This document shows, piece by piece, positions 39,518-53,847 of a stretch of DNA of 64,000 nt; position 1 is the first letter of the stretch, and every line of letters starts with the position of its first letter. The stretch is from positions 43,716,991-43,780,990 of the forward strand of contig CM060195.1 of NCBI GenBank assembly GCA_030549335.1, given 5' to 3'. Source of the stretch: Pontederia crassipes (lineage: Eukaryota; Streptophyta; Magnoliopsida; Commelinales; Pontederiaceae). Both the position numbers and the translations under genes were made by a program. The notes below the pieces were generated by a model that had not been told where the DNA came from, ran no database searches, and was given only the letters and a program-made list of their open reading frames with translations.

Positions 39518-39520
<3 letters not shown>
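39075..39520. mobile_element. Inverted-repeat element inserted in a (TA)n tract, Micron-like MITE
   Basis: About 445 bp bounded on both sides by (TA)n. Imperfect terminal inverted repeats of about 50 bp share AGTGGGTAGGAG, CCTCCTACCTA and a gatcggacg-like block (left about 39102-39160, right about 39463-39514). The left end also holds a perfect 12-bp hairpin, CTCCTACCCACT/AGTGGGTAGGAG with a 2-nt loop, at 39088-39113. The interior is GC-rich and has no recognised protein. Insertion into TA microsatellites is described for the rice Micron family; I infer a similar behaviour and do not claim sequence homology. Confidence 0.6.

Positions 39521-39581
<61 letters not shown>
39520..39581. repeat. 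(TA)n microsatellite, right flank of inverted-repeat element
   Basis: About 30 TA units directly following the right inverted repeat. Confidence 0.95.
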
Positions 39582-43851
<4,270 letters not shown>

Positions 43852-44484
43852 CAATGTTGGACCAGCCGGTTCAACCACGAATCGGCCTGATCCGGTCCGG
43901 TTAGGTTTTAAAAACCGTTTTGACATTGAAACGGGCAAAATAATTGAACCGGTTCAATTTGGTTCAATGCAAATTTTGAAAAAAAATGATAAAAGTAGGA
44001 AAGTTAAATGAGAAAAAAATGGAACATAAGAAAACTTAAAGAGGAGGAAATATCATATAAATAGGAATTGAAATAAAAAGGTAAGTATTTAAAATTGAAT
44101 AATATTAGCATAGAAAGTTATCAAAGGACACATAAATAAAAAGGAAAGTGTTAAACAAAAAAATAAATAAGAATAATTTAAGATAAAGTTTATTAAAATA
44201 ACGTCTATCATTATTAAATAGTAGATATTAGATTATTAATAATATATTTATATTATCATTATAAAAATTTTAATTAATAAATACTATGCTATATTATTTT
44301 TTTAATATTTTAATAAGTTATTAGTACAATATTCATATACTATAACATATAACTTATACTATATCTTTATAATTATTATAAATAATATTATTTTAATAAA
44401 ATCTGGTTCAATCCAGTTACACCGATCCAATCGTGATCCAATGATGAGTCCGATCTGATTGTCGGTTCGGTTATGAAAACATTG
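43852..44484. mobile_element. Non-autonomous hAT-like DNA transposon, 633 bp
   Basis: Ends are CAATGTTGGACC on the left and, reverse-complemented, CAATGTTTTCATAACC on the right, sharing the terminal CAATGTT. It is flanked by a near-perfect 8-bp duplication, ctcgtgac (43844-43851) and cttgtgac (44485-44492), the length expected for hAT elements. Subterminal regions are GC-richer with ccggttcaa/gaaccggtt motifs on both sides, and the interior is AT-rich without coding capacity. The one mismatch in the duplication and diverged inner repeats suggest an old insertion. Confidence 0.7.
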
Positions 44485-44492
44485 CTTGTGAC

Positions 44493-46095
44493 CACTGAAT
44501 CACTGATCGCGTAGTTCGGCCATTCTGCTTTCCCCTATAACTTATGGAGGCAATTAATGTAGTACTTATGGAAGATTGAAGGAATATATATCATGAAGAC
44601 CGGTCTAAGCTATTCTGCAAATGCAATAGACTAATTACCCATTTTAATTAAGGATCAGAAACGCTGATAAAGAACTTTCAAATATGTCTTTAGGTTGGTA
44701 GATCATTATTAGGACAAGAAGTTAATTATAGTTTAGTCCGGAAGCATAATTGTGCACTTAATATTATATTAAGTAATAATAATGAGGGCATCATCATCAT
44801 TCTTTTTTTCTGGCGATTTGGAGCGCTACTTGATTGTTTGTGTGGATAAAAGATCATGACGGCATTGAAAATGTTTATATCATTGTTCCAAAGGGTTTTG
44901 CCTTTAGGTGCCCATCTTTAGCGTCGTTCATCGTCTGTGATATAATCGTGTGATCAGTACATAAAGTAGGAATAAGATATGTAAAAGAAATATATGAGCC
45001 ATTGGGTAGATATGCTTGCGAAATCGGACATTTGGCCATGCTTTTGTAGTGACTTGAGAGATAAGCTTTACTACTTATTTTATTAGAAAATGCTACGGGA
45101 AGATATCGTATCAGACAAATTGGTAAAGCCTTAAAAAACAAGTTCACAGTATATTTTTTTTCATACACTACAAATTATAAGGAAATAAAGCATATTAGTT
45201 TAGAGGAATTAGGAACAAGATCGAGTTCATGTTTATGCCGTTTAATTTACTCCAACCTGCATTAATTTCAAAGATTGAATTAAACATAGCTCTAACTTTT
45301 CAGTAATTATGTAGGAACTTCTTAGTCACTATTTAATAAAATTTCGGTGCAACAGAATGCCCTCCTAATTGTACATTAATGAGCAATTTCAAGGAAAAAT
45401 AATATCAATTTGGTTGAATGTCTGCAGAAAGTTGGAAGTAGAAAAATATGAACCCAAAATTAAGATTACATATAATATATGTATGTATGTAATGAGAAGA
45501 AGCACATGCAGCTGATATATATATATATATATGAATGAGACCGAACCCCGAATCAAAGAATTTATTGTGATACATGAGATGAATTAAGTACCACCCACCC
45601 AACAGCCCATTTAATTTGATTCTATTTCCATATATTCTTTGACCACAATTAACAACAATCCAATCGATTTGAGCTTCCACTCTTGTGCTGCAAGCAGTCA
45701 GTGGATCGAATCACGGATAGGAGATCTATGGATGCCAAAATGGAATCACAGGCTACACCTCCTTGCTCCTCTTCCTCTTAATTAATTCCTTCTTCTAGTT
45801 CTTCCTCTCTTGTAGTACACATCCTTATTTGATCAATTCATTCATGCATGCACCTATTTTTGCAGTGCCTTCTTCATAAAGAAGAAAAGGTTTGCTGACC
45901 AGTACATTAATAAACATTAATTTCTCTTGTAACTTATTTCTTTGGTCTAAAGTAAACTGCCAATTCTCTCATGAATTGGTTCATCCGGAGGGGTGGCGTC
46001 GTTGTAAAGATAACAAAGATGGCTGCCTGAGCACGAGCCATGCACTACAAGCTACAGCGAGAGACATAAAGTTATTTGCCATGTGTGTATAGACA
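44493..46095. other. AT-rich spacer upstream of the GH17 gene
   Basis: No gene recognised. It contains a short (TA)n tract near 45518-45532 and, at its right end, the presumed GH17 promoter. Confidence 0.55.
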
Positions 46096-46103
46096 TATAA
46101 ATT
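46096..46103 (+). promoter_or_regulatory. Probable TATA box of the GH17 gene
   Basis: TATAAATT about 300 bp before the start codon, followed by a CT-rich stretch that fits a plant 5' UTR. Confidence 0.45.
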
Positions 46104-46309
46104 CCCTCTTTAACACACCAACATGGCCAAGGCAAAGCAAGGCAAAGGCAGCACAATCTCTCTCCTCCTCTCTTCCATTCCCTCCCTCCCTCTCCTCCTT
46201 CAAACTTCCATACAAGAAAAGGAAGGAATAACAAATAGATCAGGCATCTTTGCCTCTCCCTCTTCCCAGCTTTTTTCTCCTCTTTAAATCTCTCCATCTT
46301 TCTCTCTTT

Positions 46310-46314
<5 letters not shown>

Positions 46315-46362
<48 letters not shown>

Positions 46363-46382
46363 CATCTCTTTTTTTCTCTCTC
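46315..46382. repeat. (CT)n tract in the GH17 5' leader
   Basis: CT/TC-rich microsatellite just upstream of the GH17 start codon (46398), within the likely 5' UTR. Pyrimidine-rich leaders are common in plant genes. Confidence 0.85.
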
Positions 46383-46397
46383 TGACATATCAAATCT

Positions 46398-48033
46398 ATG
46401 GCTTTCGACCTCTTCAGATCAAAGATCCTCGCAGTCGTGGTTGTGTATACGCTTTTCTCCAAAGGTGCGCGGAACATAATGCATAAGTACCGTAGTGTGC
46501 ATGTTCATATCAGGCAATTAGTTACTGGTATTGTTTTGATATGCCTCCAATTATTGCTTTTGTAGAACTCGGCGTCGTCAAGCCCGGCGAGTCACTTGGC
46601 ATCAACTACGGCCAGGTAGCCAACAACCTGCCATCGCCGGATCAAGTGCTTCCCCTCTTGAGCTCCCTTAAGATCACCAAGACGCGGATCTACGACACCA
46701 ACCCGCGTGTCCTCACGGCGTTCGCGAACACGGGCGTCGACATCATCGTCACTGTGCCGAACGAAGCGGTCGCCCAACTGATGGACCCGCAGCAGGCTAT
46801 CCAATGGGTTGCGACCAACGTGAAGCCCTACTTCCCGGCCACCAGGATCACCGGCATTTCCGTCGGAAACGAGGTCTACACCAGCGACGACGAGACCCTG
46901 ATGGCCGACCTAGTCCCGGCCATGGAGAGCATCCACGCAGCGCTGGTTCAACTAGGCATGGACCCCTACATCCACATTTCGACCGCCAACTCCCTGGCCG
47001 TGCTCGAGAACTCGTTCCCGCCCTCGCTCGGATCGTTCAAGCAGGACGTGGCGCGCTTCATGTTGTCGTTCCTTCAGTTCCTGGCCGTGACGAAGTCGCC
47101 GTTCTGGATCAACGCGTACCCCTACTTTGCCTACAAGGACGACCCCGAGAGGGTCCCACTGGACTACGTGCTCTTCAATCCTAACTCCGGCATGGTGGAC
47201 CCTTACACGCGGCTGCATTACGACAACATGCTCTACGCCCAGGTAGACGCCGTCATCTTCGCCGCCGCCCGGCTGGGTTACGGCGGCGTCGAGGTCCGGG
47301 TGTCGGAGACTGGCTGGCCGTCGAAGGGCGACCCGGACGAGTACGGCGCCAATGTGGAGAACGCCAGGGCGTACAACAGGAACTTGCTGCTGAGGCAAAT
47401 GGGGAACGAGGGGACGCCATTGCGGCCAAACCAGAGGTTGGAGGTCTACTTGTTTGCTCTGTTCAACGAGGACATGAAGCCCGGGCCAACGTCGGAGAGG
47501 AACTACGGGCTGTACCAACCGGACGGCACCATGGCGTACAACGTAGGGCTCTCTTCGCTCACGTCCACTGCGTCGGTTTCTCTGACATCCAATGCGACGA
47601 GGGTACGTTGATACAGACCTACAGTTAATGATACCAACACCATTAAAGTTACTACTTACTGGAGATTTTAGCCATTACATATATATCACTCTGTTCCTGT
47701 GCTATATATATATATATATATGCAATTCAAATAAATTGAATTTACTTGTGAAAAGATTGCATGTTTTTTAACAAAGTCAGATAGCACGCTGTTTATTTTT
47801 TTATTTGTAAGGAATACTATATTCAGATTTTTTTCATAATATAGAAAAATGTTGTCTATTACAGAAAAAAAGAAATATCAAAACACCTTTTTAGAATCTA
47901 AATTTGAGAAATTATAAATGTGAGAATAAGGTAACTTTGGCGATATGCAGTCAATATGGAAATCAAACTATCGATTACTGTCGGAAGAAGGATCGACATG
48001 TTTGATCACATTTCGGATTGCTATAAATTATAA

Positions 48034-48070
<37 letters not shown>

Positions 48071-48492
48071 TAAAATCAAGATAGGCAAAAGTTCAACACC
48101 AAGGCATGTTCTCATTTATTGCCTAGATATAAGTAGTCATATTTTTAATGGATCAATCAGTGTTGACGGGGTATACAATCATCGATGTGCACCGAAAGCA
48201 CGTTCTTCTTCCACTTACGTATCTAAAGAGAGGAATAATTAGGAGCAAGATGTACAATAAAGATATCCTCCCACCTAATTAGTATGCTTGGCATATGTTA
48301 ATAATAACTAATGAATTGTCTGAATAGGGCATAAGTTATATATAATACATGTGTTTACTAAGCCAGCTAACATTTGCATGCATCTTGTTGTTTGCGATGA
48401 TGCAGGAAATGAGCAAAGACTTTGGAAGCTTGTGGTACTGGATTCTGATATTCTCATTGACTTTGCAAGCTCTAATGAGAAGAGAAATCTAA
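46398..48492 (+). CDS. Glucan endo-1,3-beta-glucosidase, GH17, probably GPI-anchored, 3 exons
   Basis: Hydrolyses beta-1,3-glucan (callose) at the cell surface or plasmodesmata. Exons 46398-46464, 46566-47602 and 48406-48492 sum to 1191 bp and 396 residues, with GT-AG introns of 101 and 803 bp. Exon 1 codes for a signal peptide (MAFDLFRSKILAVVVVYTLF). The mature part opens with ESLGINYGQVANNLPSPDQV. The probable proton donor is Glu125 in GISVGNEVYTS and the nucleophile Glu270 in VSETGWPSKGD, the GH17 signature. FALFNEDMKPGPTSERNYGL near the end is also typical. Exon 3 adds SLWYWILIFSLTLQALM, a hydrophobic tail fitting a GPI-attachment signal; there is no X8/CBM43 domain. The family resembles Arabidopsis glucosidases 11/14. 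Without exon 3 splicing, exon 2 would read only three residues further to a TGA. The start inside exon 2 at 46541 would lose the signal peptide. Confidence 0.9.
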
Positions 48493-49136
48493 CAAAAAAA
48501 TAAAAGAAGAGGGGGGCAAATTGGTCTCTCAATTGATTGATTTATTTGTGGTTACTTTTCTTTTAATCTTTTTAAAGGGAAATGGGAAGACCATGAGCCA
48601 TTCTTTCCAAGGTTCTTTGCTCTCTAAGAGGCACTTGTGAAGTTTCCAAGCCTAAAGGAGATGTCCCTCACCCCTCAACTCCAAGGTATGACCCTTATCC
48701 TATCATCATCTTATCCTCATATACTAAGTGCACTACACCACTAGCTCAAACTTCCCATCTTGACCTAGGATCTTACTTAAATTCCTCTCATGTCATGAGA
48801 CACCAATCTGCCCACTTAGTACATTAAAAGAATGTAGGGCGAGTTGGCCAAAAAGACAAAGAGCTTGGGGTTTTTTGGTCATGTAGTGCAAGAATTTGTG
48901 ACCTTTTGTATTGCCCCTTTATCTATTGCAGGAAAAAGCTAAAAAGGATAAATGAAAAGAAAGGAGAGGAAAAAAAGCGAGAGCAACTTTGAGACGTGGA
49001 ACGCACCAAATTGACTGCATTAGAAGTCCTTTGATTTCAACTTTTCTTAGTTTAATTTGTTTATGTAAAGCCTCATCAAGAGATTTAACTAGGAGATTAT
49101 ATAACAGTAGGGAAGGGAATAAAAGGAGAAGGTTTG

Positions 49137-49213
<77 letters not shown>

Positions 49214-50331
49214 AACTAATTAAGTTAAACTAATGGAAAAGGCACGGCAGCGGTTGGGTTGGGTTTGCCCTTTCTGCTGCCTAACTTTATTCTCTGACCA
49301 CAACCCTCTCGGCATTGGACCCATGGCCATGTGAGTCTCACTGTGTACATTAAATAAGATGATATGGATGTTGAGCATGCATAATAAATTAAGATGTGTG
49401 ATACATGTAGTTCACTTGTTTTTTGTTTGAAAAGAAATCAATTGCAAGGCATAACAAGATATTGCATATGCATAGCCTAAAATTAATAAGATATTGTACA
49501 CCTAACAAGATGCAATATTATATATATTAACGTATGTGTAAAATGTGATATATCATGATACAAGACATATATGTAGTTTTCACGCATACCTGTTTTATTT
49601 AAAATTTAAAACCTAAAAGGGAAATCATAACATTAGTAATTTGACATGATTAAGAGCACCAAACGCAGCGTACTCAATTACATGTTGCGTGCTGCCACTG
49701 TGTCTAAATTGTTACGTTCCATTAAACAAATGAAATTGTTTGATGATATCAAATTCGTTATGGATCTAATTATAAGCCCTTTTTTTTGTTTTCTAGTGTT
49801 ATAAACGATAGTTGATTACTCCGTTGTAATTATACGGTTAAAGCACTATTAAGTATTAATTTTGAACCTAAATAAGGATACAAAGGAAAATCTCACCAAC
49901 CCAATCCGAAAAAATTGACTCCACGAAACAAAAAAAAAAGGAGTACAAATTTACAATTAGATTGCAGATTTTTTTTTAATAAATTAAAATTGATGATTGG
50001 ACGTTTTCGTTTTTATATATCTTATTTATATTGTCATATTCATGAGTTGTCATATTTTGAGTTGTCGTCTTTTTATTATCAATTATTATATTTTGGAACT
50101 CTTGTTTGGTATTATTACCAAGTCTAAGTCAATTTTTAATTTTAAAAAAAATATTGTCCTCGGGATTTAAAAAAAATCATTCAAAAAGTCCGACCTGTTA
50201 AAACGCGCTTTTTAAAATTTTCTAAATAATTTTAAGGTAAATGATGAATAGCTTGTATAAATAAAAAAACAATCCCACCCAATTATTTTCGCAACAAATC
50301 ATCATTGTCATATGTTGGGGTGATGTTTATC
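48493..50331. other. Spacer downstream of the GH17 gene
   Basis: Contains the likely GH17 3' UTR, a (TA)n tract at 49139-49211 and AT-rich DNA. No gene recognised. Confidence 0.55.
49139..49211. repeat. (TA)n microsatellite
   Basis: About 36 uninterrupted TA units. Confidence 0.97.
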
Positions 50332-51060
50332 TCCACAAGAAAAAAAAAAGAATTTTCATTGGAAAATAGCTTTTCCGATGGGAAGAGATGAAAATTGCTC
50401 ATCGCAAAAAATTTTTTCAGAAGAATCTACAATTTTTTTGACAGTTGTGATCATAGAAAGTTTCAACGAATACACATTCGTAAAAAATATTTAATATAAT
50501 ATAAAAAAAAATAAGGTCATATGCAGCCGGAGATCCAATTGTAGGCGGTCAAGAACAGTCAATGCAGAGTTGCAGCCATTCGATTGCATGCGGTCGATCC
50601 GGTCCTCTGCAGGCCGGATCAGCCATCTACATTTCGACCTAAGACCGGATCTAGCCTATAGGCTCACCGGATCGGCCGCCTACGATTGGATCCGACTTGC
50701 AACCCACCAAATATGACTTGTGCTCGGATCTAGCCTGTAGGCGGCCAAGTCCGACGGGAGGCACTGATGCCAAATCTGGCCGGATTAGCTGCCTACGACA
50801 GATCCGACCGTCTAGTGACCGGAGTCGAGAAAGAGGGGGAGGCCGGAGCCAGAGCCTTTGTGTGTGTGAGAGAGAGAAATGTGGTTAATTTGATTAATAG
50901 TTTAACATTTTTACTTTTTTCGTCTATATTTTCTTTTTCAAAAAGACAAAACTCTTATTTGAGTGGTCAATTTGTACAAGATCGTCGGCCCATTAAGACT
51001 ATTGAAAATATGACGTCTGATAAAATTGGTAATTGGAGTCGGCCCAACAGAAGTCTTACT
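50332..51060. mobile_element. Degenerate CACTA-like fragment with GC-rich core
   Basis: Begins near ctccacaagaaaaaaaaa, similar to a CACTA terminus, followed by cgatggga- and cgaatac-type motifs. The block at about 50525-50830 repeats ggccggatc, cggatctagcc and gatcggccgcc units, followed by a GAGA-rich stretch. This is the same order as in the core of the element at 34299-35957. No right end or target duplication is visible. I infer a decayed relative. Confidence 0.4.
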
Positions 51061-52043
51061 TAGACGGTGGCCTTCTTTATGCATATACAGTTTTAAATTA
51101 AGTAATTTTTAATTATACAATTTAACAGAGATGTCTCTCCTCTAAAAATGAGAAAACTAAATAAGAAGGCTAATGCATATATCAAGAAATGTTCTCTGAA
51201 TCTGAACCCAATTAAAATCGACCCAATCTTAGATGGGTCAAGTTGAGTCCGATCGGATGGATCTAAAGTTTCATATTTTCAAACTCAATTAACCTGATCA
51301 ACATTTTTCCCGTTTAAATTGAACCAAATTTATTTAATTAAACTTTAAAATGTTTTAAATTTAAATATATGTTTAAAAAATATTTGTACTCATAAAATAC
51401 TTTCATCTGTTGGACAAACTTAAGATTTTCCATGAAAGAATATAGTTAATGTTAAATATAATAAATAAAAAAGAAAAAGCATAACCCCATAATTTGACCA
51501 GACAAGGAAGAGCTTGTTTTACGAAAAAAAGGAGAGATAAATCACACACATGGAACATACTAGATTTATGATATTTATTTTTTATTGAACTACATTTTCG
51601 AACAACGATAATTTTAAATATTGATAATTATAAAATTACTAAATAATTTAATTGTCATATTTCAATATAAAATTGAAAATATAAATTTTAAAATTATCTA
51701 AATTTGGAGGACTCAAGCCCGAGCCCCCTAAGAGAGTTCATGGATCCTTCTTAGGACCCTCCCTTAAGCTCATTGTCCGAATTGTGAGACTCCGACTTGA
51801 CTGTCCTAATTATTGATGACTTATGTAGTATATAGAATTATAACTCGTTTAATATTTAAGACATTATCAATAGTTTGAATCGAATATTCTCTGATTCAAT
51901 TTGATCCAATTAAAATAGATCAAATTAAGTCATGTCTGAATTGAATCGGAACAAAATCGATCCATAACCAACTGTTTAATCAGGCAACAAAAAGGATAAC
52001 ATGATATTCTGAAGAAGATTTACAAGGCAAAGTCTACTTCATG
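51061..52043. other. AT-rich spacer before the retrotransposon
   Basis: No gene. It contains scattered gaccca/gggtc and gatccaatt motifs of the type seen in old transposon ends, but no bounded element. Confidence 0.5.
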
Positions 52044-52048
52044 TAAAT
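52044..52048. repeat. Target-site duplication TAAAT, left
   Basis: TAAAT immediately before the left LTR; the identical 5-mer follows the right LTR at 61148-61152. Five bp is standard for Ty3/gypsy integration. Confidence 0.9.
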
Positions 52049-52583
52049 TGTAACGCCTTCAAAATCGCACCTCCTGCCACGTAGGCGGTCGGCTTGACTC
52101 CAGGGGCGCTACACTATCTACTGATCTACTGACCTTGACCATTCAACAAAACGGCTTACGTGGAACTAATAAAATAATAATAAACCTAATAGAAAATCTT
52201 AAATGCGGAAGAAGGATCAAAATGCCATGAAGAACCTTAATGCGGAAATCTATAGTGTCTCATATTATATAAAAACATGCGAAAGTTCATGATGTCTTGT
52301 AATATAGAAAATGTGCAGAAGAAAAACGTGATGTCTCTGAACGATAAAGATAAGTAAACAGATATGAAATAAAGAAGCTCGGAGCAGAATATTAGTCATG
52401 TGCAGCATTCTCCAAGCTCTACGTTCTCCATCACCCCATCAGTTGACATTCTCATCTGCAAAATTCCAATGCAGGGAAATAGAATACCCATGAGCGAGAT
52501 CGCCCAGTACCATAGCAATAGACGTGAAATAAGGATTAGTGATGATAAAGAAATCAATGTATGAATATTTAATCATATCAATA

Positions 52584-52740
52584 CTCTGTTCTTTGCTTTA
52601 CATTACTCTGCTTTACTTTACAGTACTTTGCTTTACATTACTCTGATGTACTATACAGTACTTTGCTTTACATTACTCTGTTGTACATTGCTTTACTTTA
52701 CATTGCCTTGCTTTTCAATACTCTGCTTTGCTTTGCTTTA
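52584..52740. repeat. Imperfect tandem repeats inside the LTR
   Basis: Variants of a roughly 20-40 bp unit built on ctttgctttacattactctg recur several times. The same array is in the other LTR at about 59773-59938, so it predates integration. Confidence 0.8.
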
Positions 52741-53696
52741 CATTACTCTGTTGTGGGATGTACTACGTCTTTTATATTACTAAATTATTTTTAGAGTTGA
52801 TTGTCCTATGCGAGCTCGACTTTATTAGGTTGGGGTGCCAGAGGTGTCTCTCTGATTCACTGATACCAGTAAGCTCGTAAACGGGAAAGAGGGTGGATGT
52901 TACAGCCTCACCCCAGTTCGGAAGGTAGGGGGAAGAATTTCTACAATCCAAGAACAGTGATCGATTACAAGACCTTGTAGGTTCGCTGTCTCCTCAACTA
53001 GCTACCTGTCCCTCTGGCATAATACTTTAATTTTTAAAGGAAGATGTGTGACCATAGCATCACCCTTCAATTCGAGATATCGGTGGGAGAACACCTGAAA
53101 TCTCAGGAATAGTAAGCATCTAAGTCAGTAACTTTATTGTCCCCTCAGCTAACTATCTATCTCCCCATTGCTTTAACTCTGAACTTTGCTTTAACTTTAT
53201 GGGCGGCACATAGCAATCCCGCTTCTTTGTCTTTACTTTAATCATCTTTAGTTACTATGAAATCTATGGTTTGGGGTCCACTGGAAATCTATGTTTGTAC
53301 AATAGGACTCAGTCAGTGTATGTGAACTGGTCAGAGTCATAATTAAGATTAGGAGTGGATCGGTCCGATTAAGTTTTGATTATTGGGTCTCTGTCGGACC
53401 GATCGATGGATAAGGAAGAATCCGCATGTATAATTACATAGACCGGTCGACCATTTAATTAAATCGGTTGATCGGTCTTTGCGGTAAAACAGAGCCCCCG
53501 AATTTCTTCATGAATTCTGGCATCGCCTGAAAGGATTTGCCTCTGTCCTGTCGCTCGCGTACGTCGACCGCCGAACGAGAGGGAGAAGAAAAAAAAAGAA
53601 AGAAAGAGAGAGAACGAGAGAGTGAGAGAGAGAACGAGAGAGTGGGGGAGAGAGGGAGTGAACGAGAGAGTGGGGGAGAGGGTGGCCCCCTCCCCC

Positions 53697-53704
53697 CTTT
53701 TATA
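53697..53704 (-). promoter_or_regulatory. TATA box in the 3' LTR
   Basis: TATAAAAG on the minus strand in a C/G-rich context, about 100 bp inside the LTR start. The same motif is at 61067-61074 in the 5' LTR. Confidence 0.6.
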
Positions 53705-53847
53705 CTCCTCGGTTGAGGAGGTGAAACGATCGGTCAATTGACCGTTCGTTTCATCTCCCCTCTTTTTTTTTCTTTTTTTTTCATGTATACGAGGCGTCAC
53801 ATTATTACCTTCTAAAAAGAAAATTCCTCCTCGAATTTGACTCAGAG

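Larger units (their letters stand above)
52049..53801 (-). repeat. 3' LTR of the chromovirus
   Basis: Starts TG and ends CA on the plus strand. It lacks a segment of roughly 195 bp that the other LTR holds at about 60706-60905, and has small private insertions (a gtacgtcgacc patch near 53558 and about 25 bp near 53730). A region at about 52584-52740 repeats ctttgctttacattactctg-like units. Confidence 0.92.

Noticed and set aside
44875..45168. 97-codon minus frame that looked briefly like a retroelement fragment
   Set aside because: No conserved motif of copia or gypsy polyproteins on either strand.
46592..47518. Minus-strand and alternative-frame long frames over the GH17 exon
   Set aside because: Shadows of a GC-rich coding exon; no domain, and the plus frame has full GH17 motifs.
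53459..53800. Frames over the LTRs (also 60868-61203)
   Set aside because: Low-complexity Ser/Leu-rich translation of GA/CT-rich LTR promoter DNA.
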